A DNA stretch of 64,000 nt from Chrysogorgia sp. JL179-B06. Lineage: Eukaryota > Cnidaria > Anthozoa > Scleralcyonacea > Chrysogorgiidae. Position numbers and translations under genes: made by a program. Where the stretch lies: the NCBI GenBank assembly GCA_035772405.1, contig JAYKKM010000016.1:642501-706500 (forward strand), read 5' to 3'. Below are positions 9,498 through 19,745 of the stretch, one piece after another. Below the pieces are notes generated by a model that was given only the letters and a program-made list of their open reading frames with translations, was not told the origin of the DNA and did not search any database. Numbering within the stretch: position 1 is the first letter of the stretch; each line of letters starts with the position of its first letter.

Positions 9498-10737
9498 TTA
9501 GTACTGGATTGATTGTAGATCATTGTTGATGAAGTTTACGAGACCATCGGAGAGCACGAATATTCTACACATAACGTTCGCTGTTGTGACTTCTTTATTG
9601 ATTCCATCAATATTCCTGACTGAGTGTTCACGATCCTTTTTCCAGTTGCAACTTTCACGTTATCTTCTATAGATCTAAGGTCAACAACCAAAGCGAAACC
9701 GTCTTTGTAAAACTTTTGGACAGTCATATGCTGGTCACAGTCAGCTAGTTTTTGTCCGAATAGTCTTTTCGCTTCTCCCAGAGTCTTGATTTTGGTATTC
9801 CTTGACTGTATACCATATTTGGTACACCTTCTATGGTGAGTTTGACTGACTCTATGTTTGGGTAGACGAACTCTTCGCTATCAGTTCTTGTTTTGTTTGT
9901 GAAGAGTAGAACGATAGCTTTCATTGATTTTCTTGGTATGTTAATATTCTCGTTTACGAGTGTGATTCCCTTATCCCACTCCACAGTCTTCATTAATGTG
10001 ATGTGTTCGTATGATAGAGACCTTCCGGACGCGTATAGAGATGATACTTCATCAGCAATCTCTTGATTCTCGATAGTTTCGTACTCCAACTCAAGGTTCT
10101 CTAACGTATAGCTAGCCACAGCTGATCCAGATTGAGCCACCATAATATCAGACGCTTTTGGGAGTGTGATTATATACCTGAAATTGTTGTTCATGTTGTA
10201 TGGTGCGTATAGACCATGATCTTCTAGAATCTTGTCGATTTGAACCTTTTGTTTGGTGTTATTGATAGAGAACATCAGACCATCGCTAACTTTTTGTACG
10301 TCTCCACTGGCCGCGCCACTGTCGTCCTTTGAGATTAGCTTTCGAAGGTTCTCGTTTGCTATACCGTATTCGACCATCTGGTCTCGCTCACTGTTAGATT
10401 TCCAGAGGTCTTTGTACGTACCGATGACGCTTTCACCACTATTGTCGTACACAGACTCACCAGCTAGTTTTACCACCAGTCTCTCAAATAGTAGTTTCGA
10501 AAGGTTGTTAAGAAACCATGATTTCGCATTCGAACTCTTAAAGTCGAATAGAATATGGAGACTAGAGGGTACCAAACAAGTGTTACCCTTTGTTTTCGGG
10601 ATATCGATGTATAACTCTTCCCCTGGATTGGCTTTGTTGGGCTTTAGCGTTACAACATTACGGGCTCTTACGCCTTTGATAGTAGAGTTTTCGCGCCGTC
10701 TATATCCAGGAAGCAACTCTTTTTCGTTAGTATTCAT
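9498..10737 (-). pseudogene. Major capsid protein, double jelly roll (MCP), two frameshifts
   Basis: The first frame (10737-9745, 330 residues) covers the first jelly roll and most of the second. Typical features are DHGLYAPYNMNNNFRYIITL, LENLELEYETI, KAIVLLFTNKTRTDSEEFVYPNI and the GVPNM-YSQGI turn. The remaining barrel follows in a second frame (FYKDGFALVVDLRS, about 9725-9600) and a third frame that ends FVLSDGLVNFINNDL at 9498. So two single-base losses, near 9775 and near 9605, break the gene. The intact protein would be about 413 residues. It builds the hexameric capsomers of a small icosahedral virion. The gene lies between the long membrane protein and the ATPase in the leftward virion cluster. 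Confidence 0.9.
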
Positions 10738-10752
10738 ACTATATATTATAAC
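10738..10752 (-). promoter_or_regulatory. Putative promoter of the capsid gene
   Basis: Minus-strand GTTATAATATATAGT abuts the ATG at 10737. It matches the TATA-AGTATA-type motif shared by other genes of the element. Confidence 0.45.
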
Positions 10753-10759
10753 ACATGTT

Positions 10760-12030
10760 TTATTTCCTCTGTTTGTACTGGTCGTAGACGAACCAAGCTA
10801 GTGCTATCGCTAGGATCCATAAATTAGACGCTAACCAAGATATGCCTGCAGCTCCCCACTTTAGCACAGTCGCCACCATGTTTAGCAGTCCAGACAGTAT
10901 AGGACCAGCCTTTGTGGCTAGGTTAGCTATAGCTTTTCCTAGTTTTCCAAGTGCTTGACCACCTTTGAAGACAACACTTCTAGCAGATATTATAATTGTG
11001 GTGATAAAAGAGGCTATGGTTATTCCTAAAGCCGAGGCACCCAACCAATTTTCTCTAAACCACTCCTTTATTTTTTGTAACCGAGTGATATCCTCTTCTT
11101 GTATCTCCCTAACCTCCTCACGTTCCAATTGATTTAAGGTTCGATCCTTAGCTATCTCGAGACCTGTCAATCGCTCAAACAATTCTCTCCTCTCTATGGA
11201 ACCGTATTCCTCTCTATTCATATCGTCTGCAGTCTTGTCAATAGCGTCCTGAAAATGGTCGGCTTGTGCTTTTAGAAATAGTGGTCTAGTGTGTGGGTCG
11301 ATTGTATCACTTGGGTTTAGGACACCTATTAACTCACGATTTTCTTCTTCTGTTAAACCAAATATCGTAGTTCGCTTCTGTTCTAACTACTGGGAAGTCC
11401 TCACTTGAAACTGTGGTGTCTTCTGTTCTATCGTCAGTTGTTGGGGTTTCTACTGTTCTAGCGTCAGTTGTTGTTGTGTCGGGGATTTGTCCAACTAACT
11501 TCTTAAACTGCTCAATCGCACTCTTACTTTTAGTGTCTGTACTGTAGATTAAACCATTTTTTCCAGGTTTTAGTATTAGTTTAGGTTTCAAATATTCACC
11601 GTCTTCTCCTACCGGTTTGAAAAGAATAGAACCTGAGGGTGTCACATATGACCTATTGACTATATTCCTTGACACATCGTCATGACTGAGTCTTTTTTTA
11701 TACAACCTATGTATTTTTCTATCTATTAGATTGGTTCTTTTTACACCATTTACTATTAACTTTTTATTGTCTCCTTTTAGTTCTTTCAGTCTTCTTTCGA
11801 TTTCGTTCGCCTCTTCGAAAGCTAAATCGAAGCTCTCACCGTGGACGTCACCATATGTTGCCGGTTCAGCAAACACTACTGTTGGGGCCTCAGCGGTGAC
11901 ATTACTACCCTTACTAGTGATTAACACTGTTTTCCCATCTTTTCCGCCTGTGAATAATGTCTCCATATATTTTATTCTGTCTTGTACTCTGTGTGATATG
12001 TCTCTCTTCTCTATCTCTCGTTCTACCCTA
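10760..12030 (-). pseudogene. Long Polinton membrane protein, C-terminal part (split by transposon)
   Basis: On the minus strand the frame enters from the transposon boundary at 12030 and runs through METLFTGGKDGKTV (11966) to about 11370, where a one-base frameshift occurs. In the shifted frame it continues through TIFGLTEEENREL and the 11221 region to 10760. The last 153 residues hold an amphipathic charged stretch, a segment WLGASALGITIASFITTIII (about residues 50-70 counted from 11221), a Gly/Ala-rich hydrophobic region and a final helix LWILAIALAWFVYD before a basic end. So at least two or three membrane segments are present. With the N-terminal piece at 17836-17990 the protein is about 470 residues. 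It is probably a virion membrane or minor capsid protein, judged by position between penton/integrase and MCP. Its function is not established. Confidence 0.75.
12029..12030. repeat. TA target duplication, left copy
   Basis: TA stands on both outer sides of the element at 12031-17833 (copies 12029-12030 and 17834-17835). Removing the element and one TA restores an open frame between the two gene halves, which confirms the boundary. Confidence 0.8.
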
Positions 12031-12042
12031 CACTGTTATTTG

Positions 12043-12312
12043 GAAGGAGTTATTTTAACTCCAAAAATGGAGTTAAAAAAAAAGGTTCAGGACAACTCTC
12101 TTTTTTAGAGTTATTTTAACTCCAGTACTTTTAACTCCAGTTTTGGAGTAAAAGTAACTCCAAATTATAGAGTCAATTTAACCCTTTATTGGAGTTGAAA
12201 ATACTCTCATTTTCGGAGTAATATTTACTCCAATTAAAGGAGTAAATACAGAAAATTCAAACTACTCCAGTTTTAGAGTCATATTAACTCCACCACCATT
12301 ACTCCCACTTTG
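12043..12312. repeat. Left subterminal array of GAGTTA-type palindromes
   Basis: About fifteen copies of GGAGTTA/TAACTCC-like half-sites, arranged as short inverted pairs with 4-10 base spacers. The array mirrors the one at the other end of the transposon. Confidence 0.85.
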
Positions 12313-12563
12313 GGAGTTATTTAAATCCTGTTTAAACAGATTAAAAATAGTTTTAGCTTCAAACCCTGTTGAACTATTCCCAACCTATTGCAATCAATGA
12401 AAAAATGCACAATTATATACTGTATAAATTGATGGTCTTTATTGAATAATATAATAATAATATTACAAATATACATGCACTGACTGATGTTAATATAATA
12501 TTGCATATATATATATAAACATGCATAAAAATAATTAAATAAAATAATGAATATATTCTATAT

Positions 12564-12790
12564 TCATAAATAATAATTATAATTTAACTCTTTGAGAAGT
12601 TTGTTTATTTGGACTCTCTTTCTTGCTTCTGTAGTATTTTCCATGAGGATAAACTCAAGGAAAATATAGAGACTTTTTGCATTAGTGGGGTACTGCATAT
12701 TAAATACATAGTACATGCCAACAACCAGTGCCAAAGCAGTCACCAGGTCCATGTCACACAGCAACCGTCTCTTCAGTATCTAAGGCAAGA
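12564..12790 (-). CDS. Exon-like C-terminal fragment of an unknown gene carried by the nested transposon
   Basis: The minus-strand frame reads MDLVTALALVVGMYYVFNMQ, then YPTNAKSLYIFLEFILM and a basic tail ending at a stop at 12564. The YYVF-(N/G)-(L/M)-QYP...LxFLE pattern resembles the C-terminus of uncharacterised multicopy proteins common in cnidarian and sponge genomes. Other exon-like pieces on the same strand lie at about 16640-16810 and 16895-17030, so this may be the last exon of one gene. No function can be assigned. Confidence 0.35.
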
Positions 12791-13431
12791 AACCAAAACA
12801 ATAAGTTATAAATTCTGAACTTGCATTTAATTATGATTTTTTTGCCCAGAGAGAGGAAAAATATTGCTCCTTATGTTCTAGGGATGTTCAGTATGAGAAA
12901 AATTAAAGAAAACATTTTCAAACATGCCAGAGAGAAAGCAATCTTCTACCGATATACTAATACCATTTTAAGTGTTTTATCGAAGACAAATGTTGACAAT
13001 TGTATACTACAAATCATATTGTGTAAATAGACCTTTACACACACACTTGTGTTAGGAATGACCAGTACATTTAATATTTGGAATCTTTTAGTGAATTGGA
13101 ATCTTTCTTGCCAGCTAATATGGCAAACCAGAATTATAACTAGCAGAATCTCTGAATTGTGTCCCCAAACCAGTATTATCATTTGGTATGTCTAAAATTT
13201 CCATATACCAAGAAATTCTAGTGTGACAAAGTCATACCGACAAATCAATGGAATTCAATACTTTCAATATTTTCAACCATCGGCTACAATATATTAAATG
13301 TGACTTGCAGCTTGGTCATTTTAACATGGTAAACTGTTTGCTACTCAAGCTTTTAGCACAAACTCACAAAATGTTTCTGGTTACTGTTACAGAAACATTT
13401 TCTGAGTTTATATATATATATATATATATAG

Positions 13432-13630
13432 AAAGGATTTATGGTGAAGGAAAATTTCGAGTGTTGGAATACATACATTTTAAGACCAAACCAGGACTAG
13501 TTGCTGCATAAAATGCAACTTCAAGGCCTTCCGGCTGGAATTGAACCTGTGATCCTGCGACGCTAGTGCAGTGCTCTGACCACTGAGGCCGTTGCCGAGA
13601 GCCTAGTCATGAGTTCTGTTTTTTATAGTG
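13432..13630 (-). mobile_element. tRNA-derived SINE, reversed
   Basis: On the minus strand the sequence contains a pol III A box (TGGTCAGAGCACTGCACTAG) and B box (GGTTCAATTCC) with tRNA-like spacing. These are followed by a conserved body (AAGTTGCATTTTATGCAGCAA... ACATTTTAAGACC in reverse sense). Parts of the same family are at about 17205-17290, 39966-40085 and 54295-54385. Confidence 0.65.
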
Positions 13631-13681
13631 GTGGTAATGCATCAGTCAAATCCAACCATGCCCATCCCCCCCTGGGACACC

Positions 13682-14273
13682 CAGTGGCGTAACGTTATAT
13701 CAGGGGGCCCCCGGTTCAAAATTTGTGAAGGCCCTCCTAGTACGAGTGCCGAAGGCACTAGTCGAGCGCCATAGTCGCTAGTTTTCTAGGTGGGTCCGGG
13801 GGTATGCTAATCTAGAGTCTCTGAAAATGCCATTTCCTGGATTTGGGGGAAGATTTTACAAAATTCTGATGGTCAGAAAACGACATTATACTGTAACTGC
13901 ATATCAAAATTTACAATTTGTTTAGAAATTAGTACGAAATACACTTGCTGTCTTGCTCTGTCTTGCTGTTTGAAAAATAACCATCCGCCATATTGAAATT
14001 GGAAAAGTGACCAAGCCTTCGGTATATTGTCGTATCACAATCGCCAAATGTCGTACGTCGTACACGTCACCATGTGGCACGTGAAGCGGTGAAGGAGAAG
14101 AAAAAAAGCATATTACACCATCAAAAGGATATTTTGTTGTTGTGTGCATGCGTTTTTCGTTTCTCAGAGGCCCTGACAATTTGTTTTTGCTCTACAGCCT
14201 GAGCTTGGGGCCCCCCATTTGGGCCATTGGGGTTGGGGGCCCCCGGTCCGAACCCATAGTAGTTACGCCACTG
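13682..14273. mobile_element. hAT-type MITE
   Basis: The ends are CAGTGGCGTAACG and TAGTTACGCCACTG, flanked by GGGACACC (13674-13681) and GGGACACT (14274-14281), an 8-bp duplication with one mismatch. There is no coding capacity. CAGTG-type ends plus 8-bp duplication are typical of hAT elements. It lies inside the 5.8-kb transposon, so it is third-level nesting within the Polinton. Confidence 0.8.
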
Positions 14274-14596
14274 GGGACACTGCCAGGCATTTGAAACATT
14301 GACCAATCCCGGGGGTGGGGAATTTGAACCCAAAACTTTGCTTGGGTGTCGGGCATTAGATAATACAGTTATCTGAGCCTTGTTCCCTTTGGGCAGCACC
14401 AAAAGGCAGGTCAGGGGGTTAGGTGCAATTGAATTGCCACTCCCCCCATAGCATTGCATGTTGTTCGAGTGTGATTCGATCATGGAGGAGTTTAAGCCTT
14501 TAGTCTACAGCCTTAAATTTAGCAGAATGACATACCTAGGAGGTAAAGGATTAACACCAGTGCCTTGTAAATAGTATTTATATAATAATTTGATAT

Positions 14597-15540
14597 TTGA
14601 AAACACTGAATATTGTTGTTATTGCTTTCATGTTTCTGCCGGGGCCGGGGATTTGCCACAGATTTTTTGCCCAGCAGCGGGGCATTTGCACCTGCATTTC
14701 AACCCCACTGCGTGGAATTAGCATCATTTTGGAAAACATTGTCAAATGCCCGGGGGTTGGGGGGGGGGGGGGGGATGGGCACGCTTGGATTTGACTGATA
14801 CATAATACCGGGATAAGATTCTGGGTATATTATAGGAATAATGGGGGAACATCAAAGAAAGCTTTCAGATTTCTTTGACGACTCATACCTATATTATATG
14901 TTTACTTATACTGTATGTTATAAATACCAGTCCAGTGCTCTGGTTGGACTAACTGGAGTGGTACATGTATGTATAAAACTGGGCATCAATACACTGTACA
15001 CCCAGTTTTTGATAAGAAAACTTTCTAATTATTTAAAAAGTTGGTTAATTTATATTACATATATGTACTGCCTGTAGTGGTCAGTGCCTACATGCATATA
15101 TTATTTATAGATAAAATGTATTTATGCATTGGTCATTTATGTATGTGCTCTTTGGCCATCATAATCAAAAAAATTATCAACTAGTAGTAAATAAACTGAA
15201 ACTTACCAAAATGAACTCAATAAAATATTTGGGTCTGCACTTCGCTTATCTTTGTTGAAGCAGGAATGGCAAAATTGCAACTTCATCTAGAATATGTTAA
15301 AAAGCAAGAAACAACCTAATTAAAATACAGATAACATTGCAATATTTAAGCACAGTAGTGACTATTATTACAAATGCATGGATAATCAAGCTAAAATCAT
15401 CAGAAAATGAGTCCCAGACAGTTTCCCAAGCATTACTATTTACTAATATATACAGTAGTGACTCTTGCATATACTATATGCAAATAGCAATCAAACTAGT
15501 ATATATATATTATTGTTAAATGTAACCTTAACTTTGCTTA
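14597..15540. other. Gene-free interior of the nested transposon
   Basis: Contains a run of 18 G near 14759-14776 and AT-rich filler. No gene was recognised. A short SINE-tail-like piece (TACCGGGATAAGATTCTGGG) is at about 14805-14830 and recurs at 40053-40080. Confidence 0.4.
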
Positions 15541-15615
15541 TGAGTCTTGGTAGCTCAATGGTTAGAGCATGTCACTGTCAATCAGAAGGTTACAGGTTTG
15601 AGCCCTGTCTGGAAC
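15541..15615 (+). mobile_element. tRNA-like SINE head
   Basis: The sequence has an A box (TGGTAGCTCAATGGTTAGAG) and a B box (AGGTTTGAGCC) 30-odd bases apart, with partial D-arm and T-arm pairing. The acceptor stem is not well closed, so this is more likely the head of a SINE, continuing to about 15720, than a working tRNA gene. Confidence 0.55.
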
Positions 15616-15791
15616 TCTCTGCATTTTCTGATGATTTGAGCTTGACAATTGTCCACATGTATAGTCTGAGCCGCTATTTGCCACGTGTATTTTACTTCCA
15701 AATGAAAAATCTATAATTAATATAGATTATACATACCGGTATGCAATATCACATGAAGAAATCTTTTAAATGATACCAAATGTTTGATGTT

Positions 15792-15942
15792 ATATATGAA
15801 CAACGAGAGCGAGTGTTTCACCGGGATATCCAAACACGAGAAAACAATGTATGAAAACACGAGCGCGAAGCGCGAGTGTTTTTGTTAATTGTTTTTGAGT
15901 GTTTGGATATCCCGGTGGGACACGAGCTCGAGTTGTTCATAT
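15792..15942. repeat. Long palindrome
   Basis: TATATGAACAAC...CCGGGATATCCAAACAC is followed by its inverted copy GTGTTTGGATATCCCGG...GTTGTTCATATA around a GC-rich centre (GAGCGCGAAGCGCGAG). It can fold into a nearly complete hairpin. Similar hairpins with the same style of centre occur at 37122-37250 and 56227-56408. Confidence 0.8.
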
Positions 15943-16189
15943 AGCATCTCAATTGAACACAATAGTAATTAGTTATAATTTAAATTGCAGTTTACAATTT
16001 TGAAGATTATTTGCATGCGTAATTAAGATATTAGATGAACAACGTTGTTCATCTAATATCCAGGTCACGCGTATTGTGTTGGCATGGTTCACCGGGGTAT
16101 CCAACCGCAATCACCTGATTAATTCGCCTACTCTGATTGGTTAATTAACTCATGAATTAGTCATGAATTTGAGATGTTATATACCAAAT

Positions 16190-16470
16190 ATTAGATGTGT
16201 GAAGCTGATCGTCCAGGTTGTTGTAGTCTTGAGAACGAGTCACCAACAACAGTCTTTAATAGTCAACAATAGTCAACAATAGTCACCAACAATAGTCTTT
16301 AATAGTCAACAATAGTCTTTAATAGTCAACAATAGTCTTTAATAGTCAACAATAGTCACCAACAATAGTCTTCAATAGTCAACAATATATACCTGTAGTC
16401 TTTATTAGTCATCAACAATAGTCTTTCTCAAGACTACAACAACCTGGACGATCAACTTCACACATCTAAT
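16190..16470. repeat. Inverted repeat with internal AATAGTCAACAATAGTC array
   Basis: The arms ATTAGATGTGTGAAGCTGAT (left) and ATCAACTTCACACATCTAAT (right) extend over about 45 bases each, to TAGTCTTGAGAAC. Between them are about a dozen copies of AATAGTC-containing 9-20 base units. It is probably a foldback-type MITE that has expanded internally. Confidence 0.75.
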
Positions 16471-16639
16471 GATACTCCGGAGCATATATATCACATATGC
16501 CATTTATACTCTCTGAACTTGTCCTTTTCAGCAAGGATTTAAATATAAGAAATTCGCTTTTGTTAATTGTTATTCATACCTAATCATCGTTATTATAAAC
16601 AAACGAAAGCTATGTATACATAGACAATAATACATACCA

Positions 16640-17030
16640 CTCTGTAAAGGATTGGCTTTCTTCGTCATTCAAATCTTTTTGATTAGACACTCTATTATCC
16701 ACATTCCCGTTGAAAAATAACTCTTCCCACACAATTGAATACTCTAAGACAAAGTTTTTGATAAGATATTTGAAATTCAAGTCAACTACAGTATTTGATT
16801 TAGAATTTATAACATTTATAGCTGCTTCAAACTTGCAATGCGTTTATTAAAAGTAGCTTTATAATAATCAAATATGAAGTAGATCAAACTCACCTTCGAA
16901 CTTTGCTGAAATCCAATTGTATCATTTGTAATACCGACGAGTAATTGCTGTCAGATATTTCTTTAGAAATGGTAAGACAAAGCAATTTACCAAAGAATCC
17001 AAGACACAAAGCTGCATAAGTGTTCTCGAC
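16640..17030 (-). CDS. Exon-like pieces of an unknown spliced gene
   Basis: Two minus-strand open stretches end at plausible donors. One, at about 17030-16894, reads TYAALCLGFFGKLLCLTISK and ends before GTGAGT. The other, at about 16805-16642, reads NFVLEYSIVWEELFFNGNVD and ends before GTATGT. They are in the same orientation as the fragment at 12564-12790 and may belong to the same gene inside the nested transposon. No family was recognised and exon boundaries are approximate. Confidence 0.3.
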
Positions 17031-17395
17031 CAAAAGAGAATTCAAATATGGGCGCAGCAGCTTAACTCGCCAGGACCTCTGGGAAATGGCCTCGACCCAG
17101 GCGCTATTTTACCCGCCGCGTGACGGGCCATGATAGATTCAAACCATTTATTTTAAGCATTTTAATGTTACCCTTAATGCCTGACAATATTACGACAATA
17201 TTTGGAGTGTAGGAACATATAAACGTTAATACCAAATCGGAACTAGTTGCGAAAATGCAACTTCAAGGCCTCCCGCGTAGAATTGAACCATATTGTTGAT
17301 TATGTTTAACATACTGTAAACATTAGAACATTATGTAATTACCTTTACTTATAAAATTACAGTCTGGTCATTAATGACGATTCCCTGACATTTGA

Positions 17396-17822
17396 CTCCA
17401 GGACTGGAGTTATTTCAACTCCTAATAATGCCCGAGTTATTTCAACTTTCTGATGATGAGAGTTATTTTAACTCCATTATGAAAGTTAAAATAACTAAGC
17501 TAAAAGAGTTAATTTAACTCTCTTGCCGGAGTTATAATGACCCATTATTATAGAGTTATTTTGACTCGTATAAGAGTTATTTTAACTCCAGTGACAGAGT
17601 TAAAATAACTCCAGATGATACCAGAGTTGATTTAACTATGTGAGAAGAGTTATTGTAACTCTGGTGTGGGAGTTAAAATAACTCTTCGTCATGGAGGAGT
17701 CATTTTAACTCGATGGAGGAGTAGTATTAACTCCAATAATCGGAGTTAAAATAACTCAACGAAATAACTCCATCCGAAGGAGTTAATTTAACTCAATTGA
17801 CCGAGTTATTTTAACTCCTCGA
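17396..17822. repeat. Right subterminal array of GAGTTA-type palindromes
   Basis: More than twenty GAGTTATTTTAACTC-like palindromic units or half units. The array is longer than the left one and lies directly inside the right terminus. Confidence 0.85.
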
Positions 17823-17835
17823 AAATAACAGTGTA

Positions 17836-17990
17836 GTGATTCTGTCGAGCATACCACTATATTCTGGTCCTGTCTCATCTCCCGTGAGTGTATTATTGAG
17901 CATGTCAAACTCTTCTTCTAACTGTTTGTCTGTATATTTCTCAAACTTGTCACGATCTTGCATTTCGATTTCATCGAGTCCTTCAGCCAT
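17836..17990 (-). pseudogene. Long Polinton membrane protein, N-terminal part
   Basis: From the ATG at 17990 the frame reads MAEGLDEIEMQDRDKFEKYT and runs 51 codons plus two bases into the transposon boundary. It resumes in phase at 12030. The start is supported by GTAGTATATA directly before the ATG, a form of the element's promoter motif that also contains the TAG stop of the integrase. The segment is acidic and predicted helical, without membrane segments. See the C-terminal part at 10760-12030 for the rest. Confidence 0.75.
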
Positions 17991-18000
17991 TATATACTAC
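17991..18000 (-). promoter_or_regulatory. Promoter-like GTAGTATATA overlapping the integrase stop
   Basis: Minus-strand GTAGTATATA sits directly before the ATG at 17990, and its TAG is the stop codon of the integrase. The same economy is seen between penton and integrase (CACGTAGTGTAT at 19077-19088). Confidence 0.45.
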
Positions 18001-19076
18001 TCGATATTTTGAATATCGCTTTCTGGTATCCATGAGTTGTGTTTACTATCGTAACCAAGCCACTTAACCAAAGCCATCTTCTTACCCTTGACCTTCTTTC
18101 TCTTTAGTATCTTATCAACTTTGCATACATCGTCTTTTTTATCAACAGCTGATAGCTCTTCCTCGTAGAACTTACCAATGATGGATTCCCCTTCATGGTC
18201 TTCTATCTCATATACGGTAGGGTCACCGCGTATGACCTTTGACACTTTGAATAGCTCCTCAGTGAAGTTAGCCTCATACCCTTTTGCAAATATGCTTTTG
18301 TACTTTGATATCCTGACAGTCTCACCTACTTTGAACTTTGGCAGTGGGTAGTCACCGAAATGGTGTCCAAACAATGTCGTCCATACTTCGTTTTCGTTTT
18401 TCTTACTAACGTCTTTTGGTTTCATTAGAATAGTACTGTGTTTGGTATTATTGTAATTTTCAACGAGTTGGTCTAAAATGTCAATCCACTTGTACGTTCC
18501 TTTGCTGTAGAAGTACTTCCACATAGACGTCTTGAGTGTTCTGTTAAACCGTTCCACGACTGCTGCCTTTTTATCAGAGTTCGTGCTGAAGTACTTCACA
18601 TTGTGTTTCTCCAACAGATCCTTCACACCAACGTTGTAGAATTCCTTACCATCGTCAAACTGAACCAGCTTTGGATACTCGCCAAATCTAACCTTAGCCT
18701 TCTCCAGTAACTTTGCGACAGCCTTAGTCATGTTTTTCGTATCTTTCCTATAGACGGGTATTGCGAAAGCATACCTACTAAGGATCTCAGTGGCTGTTAG
18801 TATCCAGTAGTACCCGTTGTTCTTATGCTTGTACTAACCCATATCGACCAAGTCCATCTGTATCTGCTCACCCAGATAGTCAACAAATGTTTGTCTAAAC
18901 TTATGTTTCTTAACAACTGGTTTGTACCTGGTGTACGTGTCTTGAGATTTTAGCCAATCCTTTATCTTTGCCCTACTAACACTTAGTCCATCTTCTTGTG
19001 CCTTTTGGTACAGCCTCTCAGCAGATTGGTAACCAGTTGATGGGTTGTAGTAAATATCTCTTAGTTCTTGCTCCAT
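17997..19076 (-). pseudogene. Polinton integrase (DDE, retroviral type, with chromodomain), one in-frame stop
   Basis: The enzyme inserts the element's DNA, giving the 6-bp duplication. The ATG at 19076 starts an N-terminal domain (residues 1-70), followed by QIQMDLVDMG with a catalytic Asp at about 75-78. A TAG at 18834-18836 (codon 81) then interrupts an otherwise continuous frame of 359 codons. Beyond it are the VQFDDGKEF box (second Asp) and AAVVERFNRTLK (catalytic Glu) about 34 residues later, then an SH3-like region (FKVGETVRI) and a C-terminal chromodomain (VDKILKRKKVKGKKMALVKW ... SWIPESDI). All catalytic residues are present; only the stop disables it. It follows the penton gene by six bases. 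Confidence 0.92.
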
Positions 19077-19088
19077 ATACACTACGTG
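19077..19088 (-). promoter_or_regulatory. Promoter-like CACGTAGTGTAT before the integrase
   Basis: On the minus strand the sequence immediately before the integrase ATG is CACGTAGTGTAT, which also holds the TAG stop of the penton gene. Confidence 0.35.
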
Positions 19089-19724
19089 ATGTGTAAATCT
19101 AACAACACCTCGTCAACGTTAATACTGTTATCGTCCTGATCTGTTATCTTGAACTCTAGTTGATTGATGATTCCTTTATTTATTGGGATTTTCGACCCAA
19201 CACCAAAATGTTGTACAGAACCTTTAAGTGTCTGCGTGCTAGTTATTGGTAGTACTGCGATACAATCACTTTTGCTACCGTTAACTATGTTCTTAGACCT
19301 GTCCACAATATTATATGTTACTTGTATGTATTTCAGTCCTCTGTTAACGTTCACAACGTTGGGACTGGTTTTTGTGGTGGCTATTGTAGTGTTTTCGTCA
19401 AATCCCAAGAGTTGTCCAAATTTAAACAGTTCTATTCGTTGATCAGTTGTTATCGTACACGTCGAGTCATATCTGTTAGCTACTAGTTTGACGTCTCCTA
19501 ACTCTTTCAAGTCGTCGGCGATCATTTTAAAGTTGTGGTACCCAGGACTAAAAACGTGATTATTACTGTTATAAGTTATCTTACTGTTGGCTGTGGTTAC
19601 GTTAACGTAGTCCCAAAAGATGGTTGCCTCCTTCACTAGTAAGTGAGGGTCTAAGTTAGTTGCTAGAATTGACTCTGGTAGGTCTACAGTTTTAGTTGAA
19701 CCACTAATCAATACTACCACTCAT
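19082..19724 (-). pseudogene. Penton-like minor capsid protein (single jelly roll)
   Basis: The frame gives about 212 residues with PESILATNLDPHLLVKEATI and WDYVNVTTANSKITYN, which looks like an N-terminal strand region. It also has LFKFGQLLGFDENTTI and a C-terminal ...NQLEFKITDQDDNSINVDEV. The LLGF and the Phe-x-(I/L)-x-DQD-(G/D)-N-x-(I/V) end are hallmarks of the penton-type jelly-roll protein of Polintons that fills the capsid vertices. The first ATG at 19724 is out of frame after two codons. A one-base loss near 19719 has disturbed the start, and otherwise only GTG at 19720 could begin the frame. It is divergent from the gene at 19742 and precedes the integrase. Confidence 0.75.
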
Positions 19725-19745
19725 ATAACGTACGGTATGTTATGA
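19721..19745. promoter_or_regulatory. Divergent promoter region between penton gene and rightward cluster
   Basis: Only about 17 bases separate the two start codons. The sequence ATATAACGTACGGTATGTTAT is nearly palindromic and carries a CGTA/TATA-type core in both directions. It is the switch point from leftward to rightward genes. Confidence 0.5.

Larger units (their letters stand above)
12031..17833. mobile_element. 5.8-kb DNA transposon with palindromic subterminal arrays, nested in the Polinton
   Basis: The termini are CACTGTTATTT...AAATAACAGTG flanked by TA. Directly inside each end are arrays of short palindromic GAGTTAWTTTAACTC units (12043-12312 and 17396-17822), which resemble the transposase-binding subterminal repeats of large DNA transposons. 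No transposase was recognised inside. There are exon-like pieces of an unknown spliced gene on the minus strand, two SINE-like units, a nested hAT-type MITE and two long palindromes. CACTG ends recall CACTA/EnSpm or hAT-like groups, while a TA duplication recalls Tc1/mariner, so the superfamily is left open. Confidence 0.85.

Noticed and set aside
9482..9523. Upstream start (9523) for the packaging ATPase
   Set aside because: It overlaps the capsid C-terminus in its true frame, while the ATG at 9481 has a promoter-like sequence before it and starts just before Walker A.
10253..10801. 182-codon plus-strand frame across the capsid gene
   Set aside because: It is the complement of the capsid and membrane-protein genes, has no motif, and the minus-strand protein is clearly recognisable.
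14121..14483. 120-codon minus-strand frame with Gly/Pro/Asn-rich composition
   Set aside because: It lies across the end of the hAT-type MITE and its flank; composition comes from the repeat.
15541..15615. Functional tRNA gene
   Set aside because: Promoter boxes are present but the acceptor and anticodon stems do not close properly and a SINE-like tail follows.
16240..16420. CRISPR-like array of AATAGTCAACAATAGTC units
   Set aside because: Units are short, contiguous and variable with no unique spacers, and the array is enclosed by a long inverted repeat in eukaryotic DNA.
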